From Rhodovulum bhavnagarense (GTDB taxonomy: Bacteria > Pseudomonadota > Alphaproteobacteria > Rhodobacterales > Rhodobacteraceae), in assembly GCF_004343505.1 (NCBI RefSeq), contig NZ_SLXU01000001.1, positions 310,001-374,000 on the forward strand: a stretch of 64,000 nt of DNA. The letters are read 5' to 3'. The notes below the pieces were generated by a model that saw nothing but the letters and a program-made list of their open reading frames with translations, was not told the origin of the DNA and ran no database searches. Numbering within the stretch: the stretch's first letter is position 1; each line of letters starts with the position of its first letter. Positions 51,539 to 60,554 of the stretch are shown piece after piece. The position numbers and the translations under genes were made by a program.

Positions 51539-51778
51539 ATGCAGACCCGGAACAAATTTCTCGACGACATGTCCAAGCTGATGACCAACGCGATGGGCGT
51601 GGCCCAAGGCGCCAAGGAGGAGGCCGAGACGGCGATGCGCAGCATGCTGGACCGCTGGCTGGCCGATCGTGACTTCGTGACCCGCGAGGAATTCGAGGCC
51701 GTGCGTGCAATGGCCCAGAAGGCGCGCGAGGAAAACGAGGCGCTGAAGGCCCGGATCGGGGCGCTCGACGGCAAATAG
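51539..51778 (+). CDS. ubiK: UbiK-family accessory factor for ubiquinone synthesis
   Basis: The 79-residue protein has a helical N terminus ([19 protein letters not shown]) and a C-terminal coiled coil ([20 protein letters not shown]), as in YqiC/UbiK proteins that assist the soluble ubiquinone-synthesis complex. The preceding TTG at 51536 is an alternative start, but ATG at 51539 is more likely. A hairpin follows the stop. Confidence 0.85.
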   Translation: MQTRNKFLDDMSKLMTNAMGVAQGAKEEAETAMRSMLDRWLADRDFVTREEFEAVRAMAQKAREENEALKARIGALDGK

Positions 51779-51803
51779 GCCGCGACCTGCTTGGTCTTTT
51801 CAC

Positions 51804-51829
51804 GGGGGCGTGTCGCGTGACGCGCCCCC
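51804..51829. terminator. Hairpin downstream of ubiK
   Basis: An 11-base-pair stem with a GCGT loop (GGGGGCGTGTC and GACGCGCCCCC, one T-G pair) lies 26 bases after ubiK. There is no T run, so termination efficiency is uncertain. Confidence 0.5.
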
Positions 51830-51959
51830 ATGGCGTTCGTTCCCCCGGATCTGTCCGGCGCATGCCCTTGCGTGTCATTCAGATCCGCGGGGGTCCGGGC
51901 GCCGCATCGCGGACATGAGGCCCAAGTCCCGCGCGGGGCAGGATTGTCACGCGGTTCCC

Positions 51960-52006
51960 TTCTTCTTGGCCCCAATACCCCGGGGGTCCGGGGGCAGGGC
52001 CCCCGG
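51960..52006. repeat. Intergenic repeat, copy B (conserved tail plus hairpin)
   Basis: CTTCTTCTTGGCCCCAATACCCC style sequence at 51960-51982 matches the reverse complement of copy A at 21 of 23 positions. A perfect 8-base-pair hairpin (CCGGGGGC-AGG-GCCCCCGG, 51988-52006) follows on the same side as in copy A. The copy lies between convergent ubiK and sdaA. The 303-base gap holds no gene that I can see. Confidence 0.7.
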
Positions 52007-52082
52007 CGCTCCAGTGCGATGGAAAGCACGACGCAAGGTATGACATCCGATCTTGCATCTTCGCGGTTGCGTGCCCGGCGCT

Positions 52083-53459
52083 TCAGCAATTGGGCACGTT
52101 GACCGCCAGCCCGCCGAGTGCGGTCTCCTTGTATTTCTCGCTCATGTCCGCGCCGGTCTGGCGCATCGCCTCGATGCAGTTGTCGAGCGGCATGAAGTGT
52201 TTGCCGTCCCCGCGCAGCGACAGCGACGCGGCCGAGACCGCCTTGATCGCGCCCAACCCGTTGCGCTCGATGCAGGGAACCTGCACCAGCCCCTTCACCG
52301 GGTCGCAGGTCATGCCAAGATGGTGTTCCAGCGCGATCTCGGCGGCGTTTTCCACCTGTTCCGGCGTGCCGCCCAGCACCGCGGCCAGTCCCGCCGCTGC
52401 CATGGCCGCGGCCGATCCGACCTCGGCCTGACAGCCGCATTCGGCGCCCGAGATCGAGGCATTGGCCTTGATCAGCCCGCCGATGGCTGCCGCGGTCAAC
52501 AGGAATTCGCCCACCCGTGACGGCGCCGCGCCCGGCACGTGGTCCAGCCAGTACCGGATCGTGGCGGGCACCACCCCGGCCGCCCCGTTGGTGGGCGCGG
52601 TGACCACGCGCCCGCCGGCGGCGTTTTCCTCGTTCACCGCCATGGCATAGACACTCATCCAATCGTTGATCGTGTGCGGGGCGGTCAGGTTCAGCCCGCG
52701 CTCGGCCTTCAATGCCTCGTGGATCGCGTGCGCCCGGCGACGGATGTTCAACCCGCCGGGCAGGATGCCGTCGGTGGACAGGCCCCGTTCGATGCAATCG
52801 GACATCGTGGCCCAGATCCGCGCCAGCCCCGCGTCCAGCTCGGCCGGCCCCATCAGGGTCAACTCGTTCGCGCGCTTCAACTGGGCGATGCTCTTGCCGT
52901 TCCTGGCGGCCATGTCCAGCATTTCGGCGGCGCTGTGGAACGGGTAGGGGACCGGTGCGCCGGCCTCGGTGCGGGTGTCACCTGCGGCCAGTTCCGCCTC
53001 GGTGCGCACGAAACCGCCCCCGATGGAATAATAGCTCTCGCTCAGGATGACGTCGCCCTGCGCGTCGGTGGCGCTGAGCGTCATGCCATTGGGATGGCCG
53101 GGCAGGGGGGTGTCATAATCGAAGACCAGATCGCGCGTGGGGTCGAAGACAAGCGGTCCCAGCCCCTCGGGCCGCACCTGACACTCGGCCCTGATACGGG
53201 CCAGCGCGGCCTCGGCCGCCTCGGCCTCGTAGCTCTCGGGCCGGGTGCCGTCGAGGCCCAGGATCACCGCCCGGTCGGTGGCATGTCCGACCCCGGTGAA
53301 GGCGAGCGAGCCGTGCAGCGAGGCGCGCGCCCCGTGTGCATGGAAGGGCGAGCCGCGCAACAGGTCGAGAAACCGTGCCGCGGCGATCATCGGCCCCATC
53401 GTGTGCGACGAAGACGGCCCGATGCCGATCTTGAAGATGTCAAAGACAGACAGGAACAT
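52083..53459 (-). CDS. sdaA: Single-chain L-serine ammonia-lyase (Fe-S)
   Basis: The 458-residue enzyme deaminates serine to pyruvate. It has the beta domain with [18 protein letters not shown] near residue 14 and the alpha domain with [20 protein letters not shown] and [18 protein letters not shown], which supply the iron-sulfur cysteines. The chain ends in Cys458 (VNVPNC); in the Legionella enzyme the C-terminal Cys caps the cluster, and length and end match here. The ATG at 53459 gives [19 protein letters not shown]. It is divergent from rpiA. Confidence 0.95.
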   Translation of the reverse strand: MFLSVFDIFKIGIGPSSSHTMGPMIAAARFLDLLRGSPFHAHGARASLHGSLAFTGVGHATDRAVILGLDGTRPESYEAEAAEAALARIRAECQVRPEGLGPLVFDPTRDLVFDYDTPLPGHPNGMTLSATDAQGDVILSESYYSIGGGFVRTEAELAAGDTRTEAGAPVPYPFHSAAEMLDMAARNGKSIAQLKRANELTLMGPAELDAGLARIWATMSDCIERGLSTDGILPGGLNIRRRAHAIHEALKAERGLNLTAPHTINDWMSVYAMAVNEENAAGGRVVTAPTNGAAGVVPATIRYWLDHVPGAAPSRVGEFLLTAAAIGGLIKANASISGAECGCQAEVGSAAAMAAAGLAAVLGGTPEQVENAAEIALEHHLGMTCDPVKGLVQVPCIERNGLGAIKAVSAASLSLRGDGKHFMPLDNCIEAMRQTGADMSEKYKETALGGLAVNVPNC

Positions 53460-53637
53460 GTTGTGACTCCTCGGGGCTGAACTTGTCACGCCTGCGACCG
53501 CTGTCCAGCCCGATTGCGACGCTTTGCGGCGCTTGGGCGATGGGAAGGGCAGGGCGAGGGCGATGCTGGCCAATTGCCCCTCGCAGCCCCGTGTCTCTTT
53601 CCCTATAAAAGCGGGGACGCAGAGAGGAGACAGGGCG

Positions 53638-54420
53638 ATGACCGGAGAGCTTTCCCCAATTGACAAGGCCAAGTTCGCCGCAGCCAAGCGGGCCGTGGAT
53701 TTCGTCGAGGACGGTATGCGCGTCGGTCTTGGGACCGGTTCCACCGCAGCCTGGATGGTGCGCTGCCTGGGCGAGATGGTCCGCGAGGACGGTATCAGGA
53801 TAAAGGGCGTGCCGACCTCGGTGCGCACCGCCGAACTGGCCCGACAGGTGGGGATCGAGGTGATCTCGCTGGACGAGGCCAAGTGGCTGGACCTGACCAT
53901 TGATGGCGCGGACGAGTTCGATGCCGATCTCAACCTGATCAAGGGTGGCGGCGGCGCATTGTTGCAGGAAAAGATCGTGGCGACCGCATCCGACCAGATG
54001 ATCGTGATCGCCGACACCGCGAAAGAGGTTGGAACGCTTGGGGCGTTTCCGCTGCCCGTAGAGGTGATTCCGTTCGGCTGGCAGACCTCGCGCGCGCTGA
54101 TCGAAGAGGCGCTGATCAATCTCGACGTGATGGGCCGCGACGTTACGCTGCGGATGAACGGCGATGCGGCCTTCGTCACCGATGAGGGCAACCATATCCT
54201 CGATCTGCATCTGAAACGGATCGGAAACCCGCGCCAGTTGTCGCTGGTCATCAACCAGATCCCCGGCGTGGTTGAAAACGGGCTGTTCATCGATATCTGC
54301 GATGTGGTCGTCGTCGGTCATGGCGATGGCCGGGTCGAGGTGCGCGACATCAACGCGGGCACCGTCGAGGAGGAAAAGATCGACTTTCTCGAAAGCGACA
54401 ACCTGTTCACCGATCTTTGA
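53638..54420 (+). CDS. rpiA: Ribose-5-phosphate isomerase A
   Basis: The 260-residue enzyme interconverts ribose and ribulose 5-phosphate. It has VGLGTGSTAAWMV near 28, TIDGADEFDADLNLIKGGGG near 83 with GALLQEKI, and LLQEKIVATASDQMIVI near 105. The ATG at 53638 follows a GAGGAGACAGG ribosome site. The gene precedes gor by 15 bases. It supplies ribose 5-phosphate for prs. Confidence 0.96.
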   Translation: MTGELSPIDKAKFAAAKRAVDFVEDGMRVGLGTGSTAAWMVRCLGEMVREDGIRIKGVPTSVRTAELARQVGIEVISLDEAKWLDLTIDGADEFDADLNLIKGGGGALLQEKIVATASDQMIVIADTAKEVGTLGAFPLPVEVIPFGWQTSRALIEEALINLDVMGRDVTLRMNGDAAFVTDEGNHILDLHLKRIGNPRQLSLVINQIPGVVENGLFIDICDVVVVGHGDGRVEVRDINAGTVEEEKIDFLESDNLFTDL

Positions 54421-54435
54421 GCGCAAGGGAATGTA

Positions 54436-55791
54436 ATGTCCTTCGACTATGATCTGTTCGTGATCGGCGGCGGCTCGGGCGGCGTGCGCGCCGCGCGGCT
54501 TGCCGCCGAGACCGGGGCCCGCGTGGGCCTTGCAGAAGAATACCGGATGGGCGGCACCTGCGTGATCCGCGGTTGCGTCCCGAAAAAGCTGATGGTCTTC
54601 GCCTCGGGCTTTTCCGGCGCCATGGACGATGCGCGCGCCTATGGCTGGGACGTGACGGCCGGCGGTTTCGACTGGCCCCGGTTCCGCGCCAAGCTGGAGG
54701 CCGAGCTGTCCCGGCTGGAGGGCATCTATCGCAGCAACCTGCAAAAGGCGGGGGTAGAGCTGTTCGATGCCCGCGCCACGCTGGCCGACCCGCATACGGT
54801 GCGCCTGGCGGACGGAACCGAGAAGACGGCGAAACATATCCTGGTGGCGACCGGCGGGCGGCCCTTCGTGCCCGAATTTCCCGGCGCCGAACATGTCATC
54901 ACCTCCAACGAGATCTTCAAGCTGGACGCGCTGCCCGGCAAGATCCTGATCGTGGGCGGCGGCTATATCGCGTGCGAGTTTGCCTGCATTCTCAACGGTC
55001 TGGGCGTGGAGGTGACGCAATATTACCGCGGCGCGCAGATTCTGCGCGGCTTTGATGAAGAGGCGCGGGGCCATATAGCGGGGGCAATGTGCGATAACGG
55101 TATCGACCTGCGGCTGGGCACCAACGTGCAGCGCATCGAAAAGACCGAGGCAGGGCTTTGGGTTACCTCCACCGATGGACATGACGCGGTTTATGATGCG
55201 GTCCTCTACGCGACCGGCCGGGTGCCCAACACGGAGGGGCTGGGCCTTGCCGAACTTGGCGTGCCGCTGAACGGCAACGGTGCGGTCTTGGTGGATGACT
55301 ATTCCCAGACCACGATTCCCTCGATCTATGCCGTGGGCGATGTGACCGACCGCATCAACCTGACCCCTGTGGCGATCCGCGAGGGCGCGGCCTTTGTCGA
55401 GACGGTATTCAAGGGCAACCCCACCAAGCCTGATCATGAACTTGTGCCGGGCGCGGTCTTTACCCAACCGGAATTCGGCACCGTGGGCCTGAGCGAGGAA
55501 GCAGCGCGCGAACAGGGCCCGATCGAAGTTTACGCCGCATCCTTCCGTCCGATGCAGACAGGCTTTGCCGGGCGCGAGGACCGTGTGCTGATGAAACTCG
55601 TGGTTTGCGCCGAAACCCGCCGGGTGCTGGGCTGTCACATCGTGGCAGATGGCGCAGGCGAGATGATCCAACTGGCCGGGATCGCGATCAAGATGGGTGC
55701 CACCAAGGAAGATTTCGACCGCACGGTTGCTGTGCACCCGACCATGGCCGAGGAACTGGTGACGATGAAAGCGCCGGTGCGCACGGGTTGA
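54436..55791 (+). CDS. gor: Glutathione-disulfide reductase
   Basis: The 451-residue flavoprotein reduces oxidised glutathione with NADPH. It has FVIGGGSGGVRAARLAA at residue 9, the redox-active GTCVIRGCVPKKLM near 41 and the NADPH motif ILIVGGGYIACEFACIL near 175. The interface domain carries the catalytic HP in AVHPTMAEELVTM near the end. The residues flanking VIRGCVPKK are the plain glutathione reductase type. It sits 15 bases after rpiA and before hflK. Confidence 0.95.
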   Translation: MSFDYDLFVIGGGSGGVRAARLAAETGARVGLAEEYRMGGTCVIRGCVPKKLMVFASGFSGAMDDARAYGWDVTAGGFDWPRFRAKLEAELSRLEGIYRSNLQKAGVELFDARATLADPHTVRLADGTEKTAKHILVATGGRPFVPEFPGAEHVITSNEIFKLDALPGKILIVGGGYIACEFACILNGLGVEVTQYYRGAQILRGFDEEARGHIAGAMCDNGIDLRLGTNVQRIEKTEAGLWVTSTDGHDAVYDAVLYATGRVPNTEGLGLAELGVPLNGNGAVLVDDYSQTTIPSIYAVGDVTDRINLTPVAIREGAAFVETVFKGNPTKPDHELVPGAVFTQPEFGTVGLSEEAAREQGPIEVYAASFRPMQTGFAGREDRVLMKLVVCAETRRVLGCHIVADGAGEMIQLAGIAIKMGATKEDFDRTVAVHPTMAEELVTMKAPVRTG

Positions 55792-55871
55792 ATTTCCGCG
55801 CCGTGCAACCAGTTAGTTGTACGACATCGAAACTGAAACGAAAAACAGACGCAACGAGAGGTAAGACCTGG

Positions 55872-56996
55872 ATGGCTGGAAACAGTGGCGGCCCTTGGGG
55901 GGGCGGAGGCCAGGGCGGCGGTGGTAACCGGGGGGGCGGCAATGGCGGCCGCGGCCCCGGCGAGGAACCGCCCCAGATCCCCGAGATCGATGAACTTGTG
56001 CGCCGCGGGCAGGAACAGCTTCGCGTGCTGATGGGAGGCAAGGGCGGTCGCGGTGGCGGCAACGGCCCCAAGCTGACAAAGGGAGGGATTGCCCTGGGTC
56101 TGCTTGCGGTTTCGGGGCTTTGGCTGTTCTCGTCCTTCTACACGGTCAAGCCAGAGGAACAGTCGGTCGAACTGTTCCTGGGCAAGTATCACGCCACGGG
56201 CCAGCCGGGTCTGAACTTTGCCCCCTGGCCCGTGATCACCGCCGAGGTCATCAACGTCACCAGTGAACGGACCGAGAATATCGGCGTGCGCCGCGGCAGC
56301 ATCGAGGGAGGCCTGATGCTGACCACGGACGCCAATATCGTCGATATCGATTTCCAGGTGGTCTGGAACATCAACGATCCGGCCAAGGTGCTGTTCAACA
56401 TCCGTGACCCGCAATTGACAGTGCAGGCCGTGTCGGAATCGGTGATGCGCGAGATCATCGCCGCCTCGACGCTGGCGCCGATCCTCAACCGCGACCGCGG
56501 CCTCATCGCAGATACCGCGCGCGAAAGCATCCAGGCGACGCTGGACGAATACGAAAGCGGTATTACCGTCGTTCGCGTCAACCTCGACAAGGCCGACCCG
56601 CCTGCCGAGGTGATCGACAGCTTCCGTGAGGTGCAGGCCGCCGAACAGGAGCGCGACCGCTTGCAACGTCAGGCCGATGCCTATGCCAACCGCGTCGTGG
56701 CCCAGGCCCGAGGCGAGGCCGCGCAGATCATCGAACAGGCAGAGGGATATCGAGCCCAGGTCGTGAACGAGGCCCTTGGTGAGGCCAGCCGGTTCGGTGC
56801 GGTCTTGGCCGAATACCAGAAGGCCCCGGAGGTCACGCGCAAGCGTCTCTATCTGGAAACCATGGAAAAGGTGATGGGCGAGGTGGACAAGACCATTCTC
56901 GACAACACGATCATCGGTGGCGAGGGCGGGCAGGGCGTCGTGCCTTACCTGCCGCTGAACGAGCTGCGGCGAACGACCGGGGCAGGGGAGAACTGA
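55872..56996 (+). CDS. hflK: Membrane protease regulator HflK
   Basis: The 374-residue SPFH/band 7 protein begins with a very glycine-rich cytoplasmic segment (about 1-60, with PWGGGGQGGGGNRGGG), a membrane helix near 75-95 and the SPFH domain with VEVINVTSERTENIGVRRG. The C-terminal helical arm ends with TTGAGEN. It forms a complex with HflC that encircles FtsH. The TGA stop overlaps the hflC ATG by one base. The long glycine tract is unusual but typical of HflK. Confidence 0.93.
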   Translation: MAGNSGGPWGGGGQGGGGNRGGGNGGRGPGEEPPQIPEIDELVRRGQEQLRVLMGGKGGRGGGNGPKLTKGGIALGLLAVSGLWLFSSFYTVKPEEQSVELFLGKYHATGQPGLNFAPWPVITAEVINVTSERTENIGVRRGSIEGGLMLTTDANIVDIDFQVVWNINDPAKVLFNIRDPQLTVQAVSESVMREIIAASTLAPILNRDRGLIADTARESIQATLDEYESGITVVRVNLDKADPPAEVIDSFREVQAAEQERDRLQRQADAYANRVVAQARGEAAQIIEQAEGYRAQVVNEALGEASRFGAVLAEYQKAPEVTRKRLYLETMEKVMGEVDKTILDNTIIGGEGGQGVVPYLPLNELRRTTGAGEN

Positions 56997-57886
56997 TGAT
57001 GCGCAAGGCTATGTTTTTGCTGCCGATCCTCTTCGTGGCGCTGATCGTCGTTCTGTCTTCGGTCTTTGTCGTGGACGAGCGCGAAAAGGCGCTGGTGCTG
57101 CAATTCGGCCAGATCAAGGCCGTCAAGGAAGAGCCGGGGCTCGCCTTCAAGGTCCCGCTGATTCAGGAGGTCGTGAAATATGACGACCGCATCCTGTCGC
57201 TGGATACCGACGTGATCGAGGTCACCCCGTCGGATGATCGCCGTCTCGTGGTCGATGCCTTTGCGCGTTTCCGCATCGCCGACGTTGTTCAGTTCCGTCA
57301 GGCCGTTGGCGTCGGGGGGCTGCGTGCGGCCGAGGATCGTCTTTCCTCGATCCTGAACGCCCAGATCCGCGAGGTGCTGGGCGCCGACCAGGTGACATCC
57401 GATACCATTTTGTCCGAGGATAGGCGCATCCTGATGACGCGCATCCGCGACCAGTCGCGCGAACTGGCGCGCAGCCTGGGTCTGGATGTCGTTGACGTTC
57501 GACTGAAACAGACCAACCTGCCCGCGCAGAACCTCGAGGCGACCTTTGCCCGGATGCGGGCAGAGCGTGAACGCGAGGCCGCTGACGAGATCGCCCGCGG
57601 TAACGAGGCCGCGCAGCGGGTGCGCGCGCTGGCCGACCGGACCGTGGTCGAACTGGTCTCTGACGCGCAACGCGAGTCACAGATCACGCAGGGTGAAGCC
57701 GATGCAGAACGTAACCGCGTCTTTGCAGAAGCCTTTGGTGCCGATCCCGAATTCTTTGCTTTCTATCGCTCGCTTCGGGCCTATGAGGCGGCGCTGATGA
57801 CTGGAAATTCCTCGATGGTGATGACGCCTGACAGCGAATTTTTCGACTATCTCAAGCAGGCCGACGGCCCGGCGGCGGCACAATAG
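56996..57886 (+). CDS. hflC: Membrane protease regulator HflC
   Basis: The 296-residue band 7 protein has a single N-terminal membrane helix (MFLLPILFVALIVVLSSVFV), the SPFH domain with VVDEREKALVLQFGQIK and DVIEVTPSDDRRLVVDAFARF, and a coiled-coil arm (AEREREAADEIARGNEAAQR). It partners HflK. The ATG overlaps the hflK stop and TGATGATG offers a second ATG three bases later. DUF2065 and degP follow. Confidence 0.94.
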   Translation: MMRKAMFLLPILFVALIVVLSSVFVVDEREKALVLQFGQIKAVKEEPGLAFKVPLIQEVVKYDDRILSLDTDVIEVTPSDDRRLVVDAFARFRIADVVQFRQAVGVGGLRAAEDRLSSILNAQIREVLGADQVTSDTILSEDRRILMTRIRDQSRELARSLGLDVVDVRLKQTNLPAQNLEATFARMRAEREREAADEIARGNEAAQRVRALADRTVVELVSDAQRESQITQGEADAERNRVFAEAFGADPEFFAFYRSLRAYEAALMTGNSSMVMTPDSEFFDYLKQADGPAAAQ

Positions 57887-57893
57887 GTTGCTT

Positions 57894-58088
57894 GTGTCCT
57901 ATGTGATCCTGGCCTTTGGGCTGGTTCTGGTGGTCGAGGGGCTGGTGTTCGCACTGGCCCCTTCCCGTCTGGATGACATTGTCGAGATGATCCGCCAGAT
58001 CCCGCCCGATACCCGTCGCCTGCTCGGGCTGACGGCCGTGGCCCTCGGGACCATGCTGGTCTGGCTCGCCCGCAGTCTTGGCGCCTGA
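57894..58088 (+). CDS. DUF2065 small membrane protein
   Basis: The 64-residue protein is nearly all hydrophobic, with two membrane helices (VILAFGLVLVVEGLVFALAP and LLGLTAVALGTMLVWLARSL) joined by a short polar turn. It matches DUF2065. I chose the GTG at 57894; a TTG at 57888 is also possible. It is co-directional with hflC and degP; DUF2065 genes commonly sit beside hflKC in alphaproteobacteria. Function is unknown. Confidence 0.82.
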   Translation: MSYVILAFGLVLVVEGLVFALAPSRLDDIVEMIRQIPPDTRRLLGLTAVALGTMLVWLARSLGA

Positions 58089-58139
58089 AAAGCCGCTTCG
58101 GGGCTTCACGCGGTCTTGACGCGCCGCGACGCACGTTGA

Positions 58140-58169
58140 GTTGCAAACCGGTATGTGCCACCCCCATAT
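58140..58169 (+). promoter_or_regulatory. RpoH-like promoter upstream of degP
   Basis: GTTG at 58140-58143 and CCCATAT at 58163-58169 are 19 bases apart; this resembles the RpoH consensus CTTG-N17/18-CYTATNT, and in the E. coli view reads GTTGCAA then CCCCATAT. It lies about 60 bases upstream of the degP GTG. Spacing is slightly long, so it is less certain than those of groES and hsp20. Confidence 0.5.
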
Positions 58170-58227
58170 CGTGGCAAATCCGGGCCCGCCGGGCCCGAAG
58201 TAAAATCCAAGCAGGAGGATCTGACCC

Positions 58228-59691
58228 GTGACACTCCAGGCTGTTTCGATCGCCGCCCACGACGGGCGTTCACGATTGCGCCCGGTCTTGGCGCTCATGC
58301 TGGGGATCGTGCTGATGATGGCGCAGGCGAGCCTTGCATTGGCGCGCTCAGCCCCCGAAAGCTTTGCCGAGCTTGCCGAAAAAGTCAGCCCGGCGGTGGT
58401 TAACATCACCACCTCGACCACCATCGAAGGCCATACAGGCATCAACCCGATGGTTCCTGAGGGATCGCCCTTCGAAGATTTCTTTCGCGACTTCATGGCA
58501 CCAGAGGGCGAGCGCCCGCCACGCCGCAGCCAGGCGCTGGGCTCGGGTTTCGTGATTTCGTCCGATGGCTACATCGTCACGAACAACCATGTCATCGAAA
58601 AGGCAGACGAGATCGAGGTCGAACTCTTCTCTGGAGAAACGCTAGAGGCCGAGGTGGTCGGCACCGATCCCACCACCGATATTGCGCTTTTGAAGGTGAC
58701 CAGCGACGCGCCACTGGCCTTTGTCCCGTTCGGCGATTCCGACCTGATGCGGGTGGGCGACTGGGTGATGGCGATGGGCAATCCCTTGGGGCAGGGATTC
58801 TCGGTTTCGGCCGGGATCGTTTCGGCCCGTGGCCGCGCGCTTTCGGGTAGTTACGACGACTACATCCAGACCGATGCCGCGATCAATCGTGGTAATTCAG
58901 GTGGGCCTCTGTTCAACATGGAGGGGCAAGTCGTCGGCGTGAATACCGCCATCCTGTCGCCAAATGGCGGCTCTATCGGGATCGGATTCGCAATGTCGTC
59001 CACCGTGGTGACCAGCGTGGTGGATCAGCTCAAGCAATTCGGCGAGACCCGGCGCGGCTGGTTGGGGGTGCGTATACAGGATGTCAGTGACGAGATGGCC
59101 GAGGCCCTGGGCCTGGAGGTTGCGCGCGGCGCTATGGTCAGTGACGTGCCCAACGGCCCTGCCCGCGAGGCAGGGATGGAAACCGGCGACGTGATCATGA
59201 CATTCGACGGGCGCGATGTCGAGGATACCCGCGGCCTGGTGCGCCAGGTTGGCAATACCGCGGTCGGCAAATCGGTGCCCGTGGTCGTGTTCCGCGACGG
59301 TAAGACCCGGACGCTGAATGTGACCTTGGGCCGCCGTGAAACCGCCGAGGCCGCGGTGCCTGCCGCTGCGCGCCCCGATACGGCCCCGCAAACGCGCGAG
59401 ATGATGGGTATGACGCTGGCTCCGCTGAGCGATGAACTACGTTCCCAGCTCGATCTTGATGCCGGTGCCGAGGGGCTGGTGGTTACGGAGATCGACGAAA
59501 CCGCAGAGGCCTATGACAAGGGGCTGCGCGCGGGCGATCTGATTACCGAGGCGGGCCAACGCAAGGTGACCACCATTGCCGAGCTTGATGAGCGGATCGA
59601 AGAGGCCCGCGAGGCCGGTCGGCGCTCTTTGCTGCTTCTTGTGCGCCGCCAAGGCGAACCGCGCTTCGTCGCGCTGTCGGTGGACGGTTAG
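58228..59691 (+). CDS. degP: DegP/HtrA-family periplasmic serine protease
   Basis: The 487-residue protein has a signal peptide (cleaved near residue 40, ASLALARS). The trypsin-like domain carries the triad His in TNNHVIEKADE, Asp in TTDIALLKV and Ser in RGNSGGPLFNM. Two PDZ domains follow, the first with GWLGVRIQDVSDEMA and the second with GLVVTEIDETAEAYDKGLRAGD. It degrades misfolded envelope proteins. The GTG start has GGAGG about ten bases upstream. It follows hflKC, a frequent linkage. An intrinsic terminator follows. Confidence 0.95.
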   Translation: MTLQAVSIAAHDGRSRLRPVLALMLGIVLMMAQASLALARSAPESFAELAEKVSPAVVNITTSTTIEGHTGINPMVPEGSPFEDFFRDFMAPEGERPPRRSQALGSGFVISSDGYIVTNNHVIEKADEIEVELFSGETLEAEVVGTDPTTDIALLKVTSDAPLAFVPFGDSDLMRVGDWVMAMGNPLGQGFSVSAGIVSARGRALSGSYDDYIQTDAAINRGNSGGPLFNMEGQVVGVNTAILSPNGGSIGIGFAMSSTVVTSVVDQLKQFGETRRGWLGVRIQDVSDEMAEALGLEVARGAMVSDVPNGPAREAGMETGDVIMTFDGRDVEDTRGLVRQVGNTAVGKSVPVVVFRDGKTRTLNVTLGRRETAEAAVPAAARPDTAPQTREMMGMTLAPLSDELRSQLDLDAGAEGLVVTEIDETAEAYDKGLRAGDLITEAGQRKVTTIAELDERIEEAREAGRRSLLLLVRRQGEPRFVALSVDG

Positions 59692-59708
59692 GGGGATGGT
59701 ACCGGGTG

Positions 59709-59733
59709 AAGGGCGCCCCTGGAGGGCGCCCTT
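59709..59733 (+). terminator. Intrinsic terminator of degP
   Basis: A perfect 10-base-pair stem (AAGGGCGCCC and GGGCGCCCTT, CTGGA loop) starts 18 bases after the degP stop. The following GTCATTC has only a short T-rich tail, so it is a moderate terminator. Confidence 0.75.
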
Positions 59734-59816
59734 GTCATTCCTGGCGCCCACGCCTTTTGGACCGCGTCGCGCCTTTGCGTGCTGGGAAGAGGGGTAATCA
59801 AAGGGTCCAGGGCGTT

Positions 59817-60341
59817 CTAGTCGCCCTCTCGCGCGTAGGCTACGAGGCCCAGTTTGCGCGCGGCAGCCATTGACAGCGTGGCGCTGTCCAGCCCCTGGGG
59901 GGCCTGGTAGCGGCGGATCGCGCTTCGGGTGGCGCGGTCCATCCGGCCGGTCACCGGCCCGCGATGCAGGCCCCGAACCTTCAGCGCGCGTTGCAATGCC
60001 GCCAAGAACTCTTGGTCCATATCCGCCGGGCAGGGGGTTTCGAACCACAGTTCGCGCCGCTCGCGGATGATACGCTGCTGGGTTTCGGTCTTGTAGATTG
60101 CGGGGCTGCGCACGCTGCCGTCGCTGCCGATCTGTGGTGGTTGCAGCATGATCTGTTCGGTCACGGTTTCCAGAACCGCCGGGGTTATGTCACGCGCCCA
60201 GCAACTGCCCGGCGGGGCGCCAGGGGGGGCGGGGGTCACGTCCTTGTCCGGCATCGTCTCGAAACGCATCGGGCCGGTGCCGGCTTGGCAGGCGGCCAGC
60301 CAGAGAATGACAAGCCCGAGAAGGGGGCGTGTGGGCATCAT
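59817..60341 (-). CDS. Peptidoglycan-binding-domain lipoprotein
   Basis: The 174-residue protein has a lipobox near residue 18 (LWLAACQAG), a proline-rich linker and a C-terminal PG_binding_1 domain near residues 110-160 (ALQRALKVRGLHRGPVTGRMDRATRSAIRRYQ). It is likely anchored in the outer membrane and bound to the wall. ATGs at 60341 and 60338 are equivalent. It is divergent from the aldo/keto reductase and convergent with degP. The function beyond binding is unknown. Confidence 0.83.
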   Translation of the reverse strand: MMPTRPLLGLVILWLAACQAGTGPMRFETMPDKDVTPAPPGAPPGSCWARDITPAVLETVTEQIMLQPPQIGSDGSVRSPAIYKTETQQRIIRERRELWFETPCPADMDQEFLAALQRALKVRGLHRGPVTGRMDRATRSAIRRYQAPQGLDSATLSMAAARKLGLVAYAREGD

Positions 60342-60554
60342 TTCGTTTGTCCCGGTATGGGCGAGCTATCCGGCGGCCGTTTCAGCGTGAGGATAGCCCC
60401 TTTCGCGCCCGCGTGGAAGGATCGGGGCACCGGCCCTGTGCCGGATTTCATGCGGGCCTGTCGCGTTGGTCCGTCGGACCTGTCGCATTCCGGGGTTGCC
60501 CTGAACGCCACAGCCTTTAACTCTGCTACGGGATCAGGAATTCGGGGAAAGAGA

